Assembly (NCBI RefSeq): GCF_001885075.1 | Contig: NZ_MODU01000004.1 | Location: forward strand, 3,286,001 to 3,350,000 | Origin: Alteromonas sp. V450 | Lineage (GTDB): Bacteria > Pseudomonadota > Gammaproteobacteria > Enterobacterales > Alteromonadaceae | Direction of reading: 5' to 3' | DNA length: 64,000 nucleotides | Shown here: positions 37,156-46,116 of the stretch, piece by piece | How positions within the stretch are numbered: position 1 is the first letter of the stretch | Layout: every line of letters begins with the position of its first letter | Translations under genes and position numbers: made by a program | Notes under the pieces: model-generated | Database searches by the model: none | What the model was told of the DNA's origin: nothing | What the model saw: only the letters and a program-made list of their open reading frames with translations

Positions 37156-37786
37156 AGTTTTCACGGTACGTATTGATAGCATTAATTTCGCTAGCATATC
37201 CGCCTTTTTCGGTCAGATAAGCCACCACATCGCCAAGCGATACAATAGAGATAACTTGAGTGCCAAAGTCGCGCTCGACCTCTTGAATAGCTGACAGTTC
37301 GCCATTACCGCGCTCTTGTCTGTCTAAAGCAATCAACACGCCTGATAAACTGGCCTGCTGCTGTTCAATTAACGTCATCGATTCGCGAATAGCCGTACCG
37401 GCAGTGATCACATCATCCACCAGCATAACCTTACCTTCTAGTGGGCTGCCTACTAGGTTACCGCCTTCACCGTGGGTTTTCGCTTCTTTGCGGTTGAAGC
37501 AATAAGGCACATCGAGGTTGTGGCTATCGGCCAGTGCAACGGCGGTTGTCGTTGCAATTGGAATGCCTTTATAAGCTGGACCGAAAAGCACATCGAACGC
37601 AACGCCTGCATCCATTAACGCATCAGCGTAAAAACGCCCTAGCTTGGCCAAATCGCCACCGCGATTAAACAAACCTGCATTGAAAAAGTACGGGCTAACG
37701 CGGCCTGACTTTAAAGTAAATTCGCCAAATTTCAGTACGCCACGCTCAATGGCAAACTCAATAAAATCACGCTGAAACGCTTTCAT
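37145..37786 (-). CDS. pyrE: Orotate phosphoribosyltransferase PyrE
   Basis: PyrE joins orotate and PRPP to give OMP in pyrimidine synthesis. The 213 residues match the E. coli length. The PRPP-binding motif [13 protein letters not shown] is complete, and [20 protein letters not shown] carries the catalytic loop. It follows rph after about 57 bases, as in enterobacteria, and overlaps tusA downstream. No clear attenuator was seen between rph and pyrE. Confidence 0.96.
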   Translation of the reverse strand: MKAFQRDFIEFAIERGVLKFGEFTLKSGRVSPYFFNAGLFNRGGDLAKLGRFYADALMDAGVAFDVLFGPAYKGIPIATTTAVALADSHNLDVPYCFNRKEAKTHGEGGNLVGSPLEGKVMLVDDVITAGTAIRESMTLIEQQQASLSGVLIALDRQERGNGELSAIQEVERDFGTQVISIVSLGDVVAYLTEKGGYASEINAINTYRENYGI

Positions 37787-37843
37787 GATGACCTCTTTAT
37801 TACTAACTTATCCGTAGGCACTAAATTCGCTTTAATAACTTAA

Positions 37844-38557
37844 TTACGCTAGCGCTGCCTTTTGAATGTCGAACAACTCACGTAAGCCGTGCTTGCCAAT
37901 TTTTAGCATTTCGTCAAGTTCTTCAAACGAGAACGGTTCGCCCTCTGCCGTACCTTGAACTTCAATTAGCTTGCCGGTTTCGGTCATAACGATATTCATA
38001 TCTGTTTCTGCCTCAGAGTCTTCCGTGTACTCAAGATCAGCAATTGGCATACCTTCATAAATCCCCACTGAAAGGGCAGCAATCATATGCTTAAGCGGGT
38101 TAGTTTTAATAATGCCTTTTGCACGCATGTAAGTCAGCGCATCAACAAGGGCAACACACGCCCCGGTGATCGACGCCGTGCGCGTACCGCCGTCGGCTTG
38201 AATAACGTCGCAGTCTAACGTAATGGTGTTTTCACCCAGAAGTTTTAAATCTACTGCTGCTCGCAATGAACGCGCGATTAAACGCTGAATTTCTAACGTA
38301 CGGCCGCCTTGCTTACCGCGCGCCGCTTCACGGCCACTTCGCGTGTGAGTAGCACGCGGAAGCATGCTGTACTCAGCCGTGATCCAGCCTTTCCCTTGGC
38401 CTTTCATAAAGCGTGGTACACCTTCTTCTACCGTCGCATTACATAACACCTTAGTGTTACCGAACTCTACAAGAACAGAGCCTTCTGCGTGACACGTGTA
38501 TTGGCGAGTAATAGTAACAGGGCGAATTTGACTGGCGGTTCTGCCGCTTGGACGCAT
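37844..38557 (-). CDS. rph: Ribonuclease PH
   Basis: RNase PH is the phosphorolytic exoribonuclease that trims tRNA 3' ends. The ATG at 38557 gives [20 protein letters not shown] and 237 residues, matching the family; the longer GTG frame contains the Shine-Dalgarno GGAG itself and is rejected. [18 protein letters not shown] and [20 protein letters not shown] are the phosphate- and metal-site segments. It is upstream of pyrE and divergent from yicC, the same arrangement as in E. coli. Confidence 0.96.
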   Translation of the reverse strand: MRPSGRTASQIRPVTITRQYTCHAEGSVLVEFGNTKVLCNATVEEGVPRFMKGQGKGWITAEYSMLPRATHTRSGREAARGKQGGRTLEIQRLIARSLRAAVDLKLLGENTITLDCDVIQADGGTRTASITGACVALVDALTYMRAKGIIKTNPLKHMIAALSVGIYEGMPIADLEYTEDSEAETDMNIVMTETGKLIEVQGTAEGEPFSFEELDEMLKIGKHGLRELFDIQKAALA

Positions 38558-38858
38558 AGTGTTCTCCACAACGTAAGTGCTTAAAAATGGGTAGCATATT
38601 ACAGGTTATTTCCAACGATTTGAGGATATAAAGCTCAATTCATGGTTAAAACCTATCAATTGGATGTCGCTACAAAATCGCGCTAAGTATAACGCAATAC
38701 CTATGGCCGTTTAAAACGAACTTTACATGTTTGCTTATTGAATTTAGTAAATGTGCGCTAATATACAAAACACAAGAAAACCTGCGTTAGATATTTACGC
38801 ATACAACACGACGTTCGGGTTGTTTTTGCAGGCTTTCAGTTAAATTTAAAGGATATTT
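38558..38858. other. rph-yicC divergent intergenic region
   Basis: About 300 bases with no ORF. A weak yicC promoter may be TTATTG-N18-TAATAT ending near 38764. Small dyads (TTGAG...CTCAA near 38620 and TGCGT...ACGCA near 38790) are visible, none strong. AAAGGA precedes yicC. Confidence 0.3.
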
Positions 38859-39722
38859 ATGATTTACAGCATGACAGCGTTTGCGCGCGTAGAAACCAAA
38901 AAAGAGTGGGGATCGGCCGTATGGGAAATACGTTCTGTTAATCAACGCTTTTTGGAAACCTACTTTCGCTTGCCGGAACAGTTTCGTTCATTAGAGCCCG
39001 TTTTACGTGAACGGTTTCGTAAAAAGCTTGCCCGAGGGAAGGTGGAATGTGCGCTACGCTTTACCGCGAACGATGCTGCTGTTACTAAGCTAAGCTTAAA
39101 CGAAGAGTTGGCAAAGCAAGTGTTGCAGGCTGCCGATTGGGTACAATCTCAAGGTCAATCTACTGGAGTAAATCCGCTAGATGTTTTGCGCTGGCCTGGC
39201 GTAATTGCAGCGGAAGAGGCCGATATGGATACCATTCATGCAGACGTAATGGCGGCATTTGATCAGGCATTAAACGACTTTATCAGTGCCCGTGCTACAG
39301 AGGGTGAAGCCCTTAAAGGTATGATCGCACAACGCCTTGACGCTATTGAAGTGGAAGCTGAAAAAGTGGCCGCTCGTATGCCTGAAATCATGGTATGGCA
39401 GCGAGAAAAAGTGCAAGCCCGCTTTGAAGAGGCAAAGGTAGAACTTGATGCAGGCCGTTTTGAACAAGAAATGATCATGCTGGCGCAAAAAGTAGATGTA
39501 GCAGAAGAATTAGATCGCCTAAACGCGCACGTTAAAGAAACCCGCAATATCCTGAAAAAAGGCGGGGCGGTAGGTCGCCGTTTAGATTTTATGATGCAGG
39601 AGTTTAATCGCGAATCGAACACGCTAGGTTCAAAGTCTATCAGCACTGACATCACACAGTCGGCCGTTGAACTTAAGGTATTGATTGAGCAGATGCGTGA
39701 GCAGATCCAGAATATTGAATGA
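38859..39722 (+). CDS. yicC: YicC-family endoribonuclease
   Basis: A 287-residue protein of the YicC/YloC family, which includes an endoribonuclease that acts on small RNAs such as RyhB in E. coli. The N-terminus (MIYSMTAFARVETKKEWGSA) and the C-terminal DUF1732 region (GRRLDFMMQEFNRESNTLGS and LKVLIEQMREQIQN) are both typical. It is divergent from rph-pyrE as in E. coli and followed by a terminator. Confidence 0.94.
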   Translation: MIYSMTAFARVETKKEWGSAVWEIRSVNQRFLETYFRLPEQFRSLEPVLRERFRKKLARGKVECALRFTANDAAVTKLSLNEELAKQVLQAADWVQSQGQSTGVNPLDVLRWPGVIAAEEADMDTIHADVMAAFDQALNDFISARATEGEALKGMIAQRLDAIEVEAEKVAARMPEIMVWQREKVQARFEEAKVELDAGRFEQEMIMLAQKVDVAEELDRLNAHVKETRNILKKGGAVGRRLDFMMQEFNRESNTLGSKSISTDITQSAVELKVLIEQMREQIQNIE

Positions 39723-39760
39723 TGATTCTATCTAATACACGTTGTAAAAAAAGACCATAA

Positions 39761-39784
39761 AACCGCCTCTGGGGCGGTTTTTTA
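39761..39784 (+). terminator. Intrinsic terminator after yicC
   Basis: AACCGCC / GGCGGTT stem with a short TCTGG loop and a run of seven T residues. On the minus strand it could also end the convergent 360-residue gene. Confidence 0.88.
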
Positions 39785-39809
39785 TTCGTTACGTACAACC
39801 ATCACCGAA

Positions 39810-40892
39810 CTAAACTGAAGATTTAATTTTTTGGTAGTATGTATTTGCACCTGCTTCTGTTAAACCAGCTTCATCTTGAAACTTAATTAGTATGTCTTTT
39901 CTAGAGAGACCGTCTTTTTGTCCTAGCTCAAAAATCGCCTTAGCCAAAGACATTTTACTAGATGCTTTTGCTGTTGAACCTTTAGATTTAGTGCGAGTTT
40001 TAAGGTTATGTTTTTCGTCTTTGCCTTCGTTAAATTTTAACTTGGGAAAGTCATAACCAATCATAAATAGCGCACATTCAATATCCCGCAATAATGCTGC
40101 TTTATCACCTACCAAGCTAGTTTGATTTTCAAGCGCCTCAGACAAAAGCCAATTCGCTTTTAAGTTATCCCTAGTATGAACATTTCCGGCTGAAAGAATT
40201 GAGAATTGAAAGTTATTCACTGAAGGGTTACGAGTTTGCTTACCTCTCGCTGAACCATAATGGAAGCTTAATAGTTTACTTTGTGCACCACCTGTTTTGT
40301 TATAAAAACTCGTTTCTAGGTAACCCAACGCACCACCAACTCGACCATCATAAATGATAAAATTTGAACAAATAAGCGAGTATATTTTTGTAAACCCTGC
40401 ATTCATTATTACATCAATGGATTCACCATTAACTGATACTTTATATTTACCATTACAAGTAATATCTGGAGAATTAAACAGTCTTTTGCAACTCGCTAGA
40501 TATTCTGGAAGTTTAGTTCCCAAAGACATTATTTTTTCGTCATTCTGATTGAGAACACCGCCCCAATCTAAAATCATTAAACAATAATTTTGACATGCTT
40601 CAAGGTTCACTTTGCTTATTGCTGAAACTAAACCTCGACTAAAACCCTCTAAGCATGTTTTGTTTTCAAGTAACGACTTCCCTGTTTTCACCTCATTGGA
40701 AAATCGATCTGTATATCTAAATGGCCACTCATATTTATGCAAGGCATCTAGGAACGAATCGAAATAGATGTCTTTTTTCCCATAATACCAATGATATTCG
40801 TGTTCAAAAGGCTCTTTCCCATTAATTAAGTCAGACAGATAAGATGCAAACTCTTTTACCACTGCTTGATTTAAGTACTCGTTTTTATTCAT
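39810..40892 (-). CDS. Unrecognised protein of the WYL/DUF2779 island
   Basis: 360 residues, not assigned to a family. No signal peptide or membrane helix is evident. The middle has ILDWGGVLNQNDEKIMSLG and FIIYDGRVGGALGYLETSFY, the most structured-looking segments. The C-terminal 45 residues (SLAKAIFELGQKDGLSRKDI, then EAGLTEAGANTYYQKIKSS) look like a small helical DNA-binding or adaptor domain joined by a basic linker (TRTKSKGSTAKASSK). It is downstream of the DUF2779 gene on the same strand, 78 bases apart, suggesting one operon. Composition is more A+T rich than yicC. A role in a defence-type module is inference from context only. Confidence 0.6.
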   Translation of the reverse strand: MNKNEYLNQAVVKEFASYLSDLINGKEPFEHEYHWYYGKKDIYFDSFLDALHKYEWPFRYTDRFSNEVKTGKSLLENKTCLEGFSRGLVSAISKVNLEACQNYCLMILDWGGVLNQNDEKIMSLGTKLPEYLASCKRLFNSPDITCNGKYKVSVNGESIDVIMNAGFTKIYSLICSNFIIYDGRVGGALGYLETSFYNKTGGAQSKLLSFHYGSARGKQTRNPSVNNFQFSILSAGNVHTRDNLKANWLLSEALENQTSLVGDKAALLRDIECALFMIGYDFPKLKFNEGKDEKHNLKTRTKSKGSTAKASSKMSLAKAIFELGQKDGLSRKDILIKFQDEAGLTEAGANTYYQKIKSSV

Positions 40893-40970
40893 TATAACTT
40901 CCTGCTAACTTCCTTTGGCTAATTAATCGATTTGCCTGCAGGGTAACTAATTAATAAGACAGGAAATGTC

Positions 40971-42950
40971 CTAAAAATGGTTATTCACCATCTCTTGCCA
41001 AGCTTCTTGGATCATTACCATTGCTAACGTATCTAGTTCACAGTACATCAATAGTCCGCGTTCAAGTTCTTTTCTTTCATAATCAGACATCTCAGTAAAC
41101 TGGAGTCGAGCATAGGCAGTCAAAGCCAGACCGCCATTATTTAGTTCATCGGATTCTGATAGCAGCGCTATGTCATGCTCAGATGCTTCAGCAAACATTT
41201 TTGGCAATGACTTATACGGGTCTTTTACTTTTCCGCTTTCATCAAATTCAATCCAAGCTTTGTTTTTAAAATTTAAGCTTGGTAACTCTTCAGTCCCATA
41301 AATGGGTTGTTTGTATTTTTCTTTAAGAAATTGAGAGCTATTTAAAATAGCAGGTAGCACCGCCTTAATGGAGTTTGAGCCACCCGTGGCGGGGTCGTAA
41401 TAATATTTTTTCACTAGCTCCCACTGGTCAACCATGTTTCTGTCACCCAGCCAATTGTCTTTGCTGTTATTGGAAGACTTAGTGATTGACTTAATAAAGC
41501 TACAAAGATCGTCTTTATCCGCTTCAACCGACAGTCTCAATTGCTGATATACCATGTTAAGATACGCATTCTCATGGTTGGAATATCTAAAAATAGTGCC
41601 GTCGTCCTTTTCTAATTGGGCCTTTAATTCCCTTACAAAGTTGAAGTTTGGGAACTCACCAACCTGAGTGCTAAGAAATTCACCTGCATGCTCTACACGA
41701 CCGTCTTCATGTAACATGTGGTGGGAAAACTGGAAGGCTATGCCTTCGTATGGTGACATTCCTTCGTAAAATGGTATTGCTACAGCACAGGTTTCAAAGT
41801 CGATAAAGTGAAGAGGATAAATCCAAGATGCCATTTCATTTCGCATGCTATCAACATCAAAATACACACTTGAATCGTTGTCTTGCACTTTTTCTATTTG
41901 AAGCCACTGCCTCTCTTTTAATGTAAGTGCAGGGGTTGATGACTCTTCGTAGTTGATGTCTTCTGGCGCAAGGTCTTTTAGCTTTACTTTGCCATTTTCT
42001 ATACAGCGATTTGAACCTCTAAAGTTAGAGATATTTAATACCGTTGGCTCGTTAAAGTCTTCGTTACTCCAATGCAGTTGCTCTTTCCAGCATTCCTTAA
42101 ATCCACTTTTAAAGCCATTCGCCTCATCTTCTTCCGAGCATTTGAACTCACAACTTTTACACTTTGAGCCTATGACTGGCATCACCTTTTCATCATTAGC
42201 GTACCGTTCAGCTAGCATTTCGACATTAGGGATAAAACCTTCTGCTGGCATACCCGTTTGTAATTCGGTTTCATAAGCTATTTGAACCGCTTTGTCTGTA
42301 TTTACCTTTTTGAGAATTTTAACCGATAAGTCCGAGGCAGATAACGAATTAGAAACAGACACACCGCGTCTGTTTCTGTCATCACGCGTTAATTTAAATT
42401 TCTGATTTAAACCATTGACTGGGCAAGGCGTTTCCTTATCAACAACCATTAAATAGCTGCTAACAATCGCACTAGGCCTGGCTTGTTTTAATACGTATTT
42501 TTGAAACGCAACGTCGAAAATACAGGGTTTCCACTTTGCAGCTAACTTTCCAGAAGTGTTTAAAAAGTCTTTGTCGTTTTTAGCCGAATACGACTTAGCT
42601 TTAACTTCAATGAGCTGATACTCATTACCTTGTTTAACTAAAATATCAACACGAACAAATAAGTTGCCATAGCGAATTGCAGGCTCAAAAATAACGACAT
42701 TTTCCTGCTTTAACAGCGCATTAGTTCGCTTTATTGATTCTTCATAGTCGAGAGAGGTAACGTCATGCCCTTCAGGATAATAACACTTTGCCAGTTCTCC
42801 CACTTGAAAACCACCATCAGCTAATGAGGCCAAAAACGGATCATCAAGCTTGTTATCCAAGTATTCTTTTTTAGCCGTGTAAAACAACTTAGTTGGGCAT
42901 TCTGTGGCTAACTTAAATCGAGATTTAGTTAAATACCTTGGCTGGCTCAT
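40971..42950 (-). CDS. DUF2779 protein with Cas4-like nuclease and DEDD-like exonuclease regions
   Basis: 659 residues. The N-terminal part (1-290) reads as a Cas4/RecB-like PD-(D/E)XK nuclease: D102 in RVDILVK, then E115-x-K117 in YQLIEVKAKSY. Four or five cysteines (C18, C264, C267, C271, C287) could hold an iron-sulfur cluster as in Cas4 and AddB. The second half is the DUF2779 domain with FIDFE (D384, E386), an RNase H-like/DEDD exonuclease start; further acidic positions follow, such as D640 in YCELDTLAM. It is divergent from a WYL regulator and upstream of the 360-residue gene. DUF2779 proteins are widespread but uncharacterised as far as I know. Nuclease activity is inferred from motifs. 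Confidence 0.8.
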   Translation of the reverse strand: MSQPRYLTKSRFKLATECPTKLFYTAKKEYLDNKLDDPFLASLADGGFQVGELAKCYYPEGHDVTSLDYEESIKRTNALLKQENVVIFEPAIRYGNLFVRVDILVKQGNEYQLIEVKAKSYSAKNDKDFLNTSGKLAAKWKPCIFDVAFQKYVLKQARPSAIVSSYLMVVDKETPCPVNGLNQKFKLTRDDRNRRGVSVSNSLSASDLSVKILKKVNTDKAVQIAYETELQTGMPAEGFIPNVEMLAERYANDEKVMPVIGSKCKSCEFKCSEEDEANGFKSGFKECWKEQLHWSNEDFNEPTVLNISNFRGSNRCIENGKVKLKDLAPEDINYEESSTPALTLKERQWLQIEKVQDNDSSVYFDVDSMRNEMASWIYPLHFIDFETCAVAIPFYEGMSPYEGIAFQFSHHMLHEDGRVEHAGEFLSTQVGEFPNFNFVRELKAQLEKDDGTIFRYSNHENAYLNMVYQQLRLSVEADKDDLCSFIKSITKSSNNSKDNWLGDRNMVDQWELVKKYYYDPATGGSNSIKAVLPAILNSSQFLKEKYKQPIYGTEELPSLNFKNKAWIEFDESGKVKDPYKSLPKMFAEASEHDIALLSESDELNNGGLALTAYARLQFTEMSDYERKELERGLLMYCELDTLAMVMIQEAWQEMVNNHF

Positions 42951-42990
42951 TACTTTATACTCGCTTATATCAAGTTCTCTGTAAGTGTAA

Positions 42991-43029
42991 TTTTTGATTG
43001 AGGTACGACGCGTTCCATTTAATCAAAAA
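42991..43029. promoter_or_regulatory. Inverted repeat in the WYL / DUF2779 divergent promoter region
   Basis: TTTTTGATT and AATCAAAAA are perfect 9-bp arms around a 21-base spacer, 40 bases upstream of the DUF2779 ATG. Position and symmetry suit an operator for the WYL regulator. A TTGACA at 43101 may be part of the regulator's own promoter, though its -10 partner (GAATAT, 17 bases on) is weak. Confidence 0.4.
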
Positions 43030-43166
43030 ATTGTGGTCACAACATTTTTATGGCATTTGATGCTTTCGCCAGGCAGCATTGCAGCGCCAAATCCCATCGA
43101 TTGACATTAATGGCATATTAAAAGAATATCGAGACAACACATGTCCTATATTGTTTGCGCTTTTTT

Positions 43167-44267
43167 ATGAAGTCATTAAATTCACAGTTTAGAAACGCGA
43201 TAGTACGAAGCATTGATGTTGGTGAACACAGAGCCATTAAAATAAAAGATTTAATTGAAAACCGGTTGCCTAGCTATAGAAAAGAAAGCCAAGACTCTTT
43301 TCATTCTTTTAAGAAAAACGCGTCCCGAATTATCACATCAATGCTAGGGGACAATGGCGAGGGGCTCTCTAGGGTTAAAAAGGGAAATGCTTATTTATAT
43401 TTCTGGCCATCTCAACAAGACAAAGATGCTGCTATCGATCAATTTAAAATGACAGAGGAAAGGGCATTTGCATTTACGTTTATTAAGGAGTATTTGCCTG
43501 AGTTAGTTCCCCCTCATATCTTTTCAGTATTACAAACTGACTTTAAAAAAGCGGAAGAAATATTAGATCAATCAGAGTTGATACATTATTTATCTAAGAT
43601 TGATTTCAACCCGATGGGTTATGACATGCATAGTGCATTAGATCACGAACTTGCCACAATTGAAGAACAAAATTTATGGCAGTTTGTGTTTGATTGCACA
43701 TTTAAAGAGAAATGTTTTTCAGCGTACTATAGATCCATACACAAAAATTTTGATGCAAAAAAACTGGTTTTATCACCGCAAAGAATTGTATTGCTAAATC
43801 ACCATCTACATGTGTTGGCATATGAACATGGTAGCCATACCACGAGATATTTTGAAATTAGTAAACTGTATCGTTTTACAGATTCAAAGGACCAATTTAT
43901 TAAGGTCAATAAAACAGAATATGAAACTAGAGTAAAGGTCTCCGCTATTTGTCATACTTGGGTTAAACGTAGTTTCGAAACTACATCATTAGCTCACAAA
44001 TCTACGTTCACAAAATTAGGGAATGACGACTGTTGGCTTTTAGAAATAGACCTGAATTTCCCTCATCATTTCAACAGGGAAGGGCCTGACCCTTTCTTTG
44101 TTGCAAACTATTTAAGTGGATTTTCAGATTCAATCGTTGTGTTGGAACCTGAGTTTTTAAAAAATGAAATGAAACGCAGAACCAGTAATTTAGCAACCGT
44201 TTACAATGATGAGTGTGACGTGGAAACGATAGTAGCTTTAAGCCCCCATGTGATGGCAAGTAAGTAG
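43167..44267 (+). CDS. WYL-domain transcriptional regulator
   Basis: A 366-residue protein with an N-terminal winged-helix-like region (about 1-75), then a WYL domain around residues 170-245 (FSAYYRSIHKNFDAKKLVLS, then VLLNHHLHVLAYEHGS). A C-terminal WCX-like extension ends in DPFFVANYLSGFSDSIVVLE. WYL regulators sense nucleic acids or nucleotides and control phage-defence operons (BrxR, CapW) and DNA-repair genes. The ATG at 43167 is used; the TTG 12 bases before adds only MRFF, and neither has a clear Shine-Dalgarno. It is divergent from the DUF2779 operon, which it probably represses. Confidence 0.8.
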   Translation: MKSLNSQFRNAIVRSIDVGEHRAIKIKDLIENRLPSYRKESQDSFHSFKKNASRIITSMLGDNGEGLSRVKKGNAYLYFWPSQQDKDAAIDQFKMTEERAFAFTFIKEYLPELVPPHIFSVLQTDFKKAEEILDQSELIHYLSKIDFNPMGYDMHSALDHELATIEEQNLWQFVFDCTFKEKCFSAYYRSIHKNFDAKKLVLSPQRIVLLNHHLHVLAYEHGSHTTRYFEISKLYRFTDSKDQFIKVNKTEYETRVKVSAICHTWVKRSFETTSLAHKSTFTKLGNDDCWLLEIDLNFPHHFNREGPDPFFVANYLSGFSDSIVVLEPEFLKNEMKRRTSNLATVYNDECDVETIVALSPHVMASK

Positions 44268-44292
44268 CGTTTCGATGAATGGTATACTTTTT

Positions 44293-44308
44293 GAGAAAGC
44301 GCTTTCTC
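44293..44308. promoter_or_regulatory. LacI-family operator upstream of the LacI-type gene
   Basis: GAGAAAGCGCTTTCTC is a perfect 16-base palindrome with the CG centre and AAAGCGCTTT core typical of LacI/GalR-family operators. A weaker copy, AGAAAG-GT-CTTTCT, lies at 44337-44350. Both are upstream of the LacI-type gene, so autoregulation is likely. Confidence 0.6.
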
Positions 44309-44492
44309 TTTAAAGACATTGAAATCATACTTGTAAAGAAAGGTCTTTCTCTGCAGAAAAATAGATAGATTAAAGCGACTGGTGATACTTGTGACGTTGG
44401 TACATGCACCTTTTAATGCGTAGCGCATTTTCACATATAGCGGCATAATAATGGGTGTATCTTCCGTGTTTTAAAATGTGAGGAGTGGCCTA

Positions 44493-45494
44493 GTGCCTAC
44501 CATTTATCAAGTTGCTGAACGCGCAGGCGTTTCTCTCTCTACAGTGAGTCGTGTATTAAATGGCAAACAAACTGTAAACCATAATTTGAGAACACGGGTT
44601 GAACAAGCAATCTCTGAGTTAAATTATAAGCCAAATTTATCCGCTCGTTCTCTGGCTAAAAACAAAACCGACAGCATTGGTGCCATTGTTCCTAGTAATA
44701 GCTCTGCATCGTCTGCCAAGCTTTTAAACGCCATAATCACCCATCTTCGTGCCGAAAATAAACACGTCATTGTGACAACAACCACTGATACTGAAGAATC
44801 AGAAAAGTCTGCTGTAGAGTTTTTAGTTTCTCGTAATTGTGACGCAATACTCATGTATTCGGAAATGCTTTCAGATAACTATTTGACAGAGCTTCACAAA
44901 ACTAAGGTGCCAGTTGTACTGATTAATCGGCAAATAACTGAAATTTGCGAGCAAGGTTGTACCACAGATAATGAAAGGGCAGGCTATTGTGCAACTCGTC
45001 ATTTATTAGAAAATGGTCATCAGAACATCGCTTTCCTTTCTGGTCAAAAACATAATAATTCAGTAATCCGACAGTTAGCTGGGTACGAAAAAGCGCTCAA
45101 AGAAGCGGGGTTAGTCATCTCCTCATCGTTAATGAAAGAGGGCGAGTATTCAGCGGAAGCTGGGTATTCAGGCCTGTTAGATTTATTAGCATGCGACGTT
45201 GGTTTTTCTGCTGTTATTTGCAGTAATGACGTTATTGCCTCGGGGGTACTGAGCTGCGCTAGAGAGTTAGGAATGAACCTTCCTTCTGATTTTTCAGTGA
45301 TGAGTATTAATGATACGGGCTTGGCTAATCATCTTTACCCCCGACTAACCTCTGTAGATACATGCATAGATAAGACAGCTAATTGGGCTTTTAGTCATAT
45401 AATGAACTGTGTTTATGGGCAAGACTATAATGTACAGTGTGGTAGCGAACTAACGATAGTAATGCGCGACTCTACCGTACCTTACATGCCGTGA
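44493..45494 (+). CDS. LacI-family transcriptional regulator
   Basis: 333 residues from GTG 44493, which has AGGAG seven bases upstream; GTG 44478 would include the ribosome binding site. The N-terminal helix-turn-helix and hinge are complete (TIYQVAERAGVSLSTVSRVL; PNLSARSLAKNKT), followed by a periplasmic-binding-protein-like effector domain ending around TIVMRDSTVPY. No sugar transport or catabolic genes are adjacent, so the effector and regulon are unknown. Two LacI-type palindromes lie upstream. Confidence 0.9.
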   Translation: MPTIYQVAERAGVSLSTVSRVLNGKQTVNHNLRTRVEQAISELNYKPNLSARSLAKNKTDSIGAIVPSNSSASSAKLLNAIITHLRAENKHVIVTTTTDTEESEKSAVEFLVSRNCDAILMYSEMLSDNYLTELHKTKVPVVLINRQITEICEQGCTTDNERAGYCATRHLLENGHQNIAFLSGQKHNNSVIRQLAGYEKALKEAGLVISSSLMKEGEYSAEAGYSGLLDLLACDVGFSAVICSNDVIASGVLSCARELGMNLPSDFSVMSINDTGLANHLYPRLTSVDTCIDKTANWAFSHIMNCVYGQDYNVQCGSELTIVMRDSTVPYMP

Positions 45495-45541
45495 AGGTAG
45501 GCAGCAACATCATCTTTTGGGGCAGTTAATGCTGATTGTTG

Positions 45542-45557
45542 TGTTTCATGTGAAACA
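45542..45557. other. parS-like centromere site
   Basis: TGTTTCATGTGAAACA differs from the bacterial parS consensus TGTTTCACGTGAAACA at one position, at the central CG. It lies in an intergenic gap about 14 kb from parB, in the origin-proximal zone where ParB nucleates. A chance match at 15 of 16 bases is unlikely. Confidence 0.75.
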
Positions 45558-45598
45558 TTAATTAATCAGTGTTCTTTTACTTTGTTTAGGGGATTAAT

Positions 45599-46078
45599 GT
45601 GAAATATTTAGCCGCGTTCTTTTTAGTGATGCTATCGGTAACGAATGTGCAGGCGACAGAAAAAGACAATATCAACAGAGTTCTTGATAGCCTGCATGAA
45701 AATGCTTCGCTGGCTAAGTTCGAGGAATATTTTAATCTTTACAGTGATGATGCTGTTTTTATTGGCACAGACGCTTCTGAAATTTGGACAATAGGTGAAT
45801 TTAAAAAGTACGCAAAGCCTTATTTCGACAATGGCAACGGGTGGACCTATAACCCTAGAAACAGGCATATTTATTTTTCACCAAACCAGAACGTTGCATG
45901 GTTTGACGAACTTCTAGACAATGAAAAGCTTGGAGAAACAAGAGGTACGGGCGTATTAGTAAGATACGAGAACGAGTGGAAGGTGAGCCAATATCACCTA
46001 ACAATTCCCATTCCCAATGCGCTCGCCAGCGGCATAGCTGAAAAAATTCAAGCCCACAAAAACAAAACGCCTCATTAA
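45599..46078 (+). CDS. Exported NTF2/SnoaL-like protein
   Basis: 159 residues with a signal peptide (YLAAFFLVMLSVTNVQA, cleavage near QAT). The mature part shows the NTF2-like fold pattern: LDSLHENASLAKFEEYFNLY, DAVFIGTDASE and a final strand VRYENEWKVSQYHLTIPIP. Such domains often bind small ligands or act as enzymes; no catalytic assignment is possible. The start is GTG 45599 after GGGGATTAAT. The stop codon lies within a bidirectional terminator. Confidence 0.7.
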   Translation: MKYLAAFFLVMLSVTNVQATEKDNINRVLDSLHENASLAKFEEYFNLYSDDAVFIGTDASEIWTIGEFKKYAKPYFDNGNGWTYNPRNRHIYFSPNQNVAWFDELLDNEKLGETRGTGVLVRYENEWKVSQYHLTIPIPNALASGIAEKIQAHKNKTPH

Positions 46079-46092
46079 AATTGAGGCGTTAT
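46064..46092. terminator. Bidirectional terminator between the NTF2-like and OmpA-like genes
   Basis: AACGCCTCA / TGAGGCGTT, a perfect 9-bp stem with a seven-base loop; an A-run precedes it, giving a T-run for the minus-strand OmpA-like gene. Confidence 0.75.
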
Positions 46093-46116
46093 ATTGTTTC
46101 AAGCTTAACTCAAAGT

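Noticed and set aside
43101..43130. Strong sigma-70 promoter for the WYL gene
   Set aside because: TTGACA is perfect, but the -10 at proper spacing (GAATAT) is poor, so it is not listed as a firm promoter.
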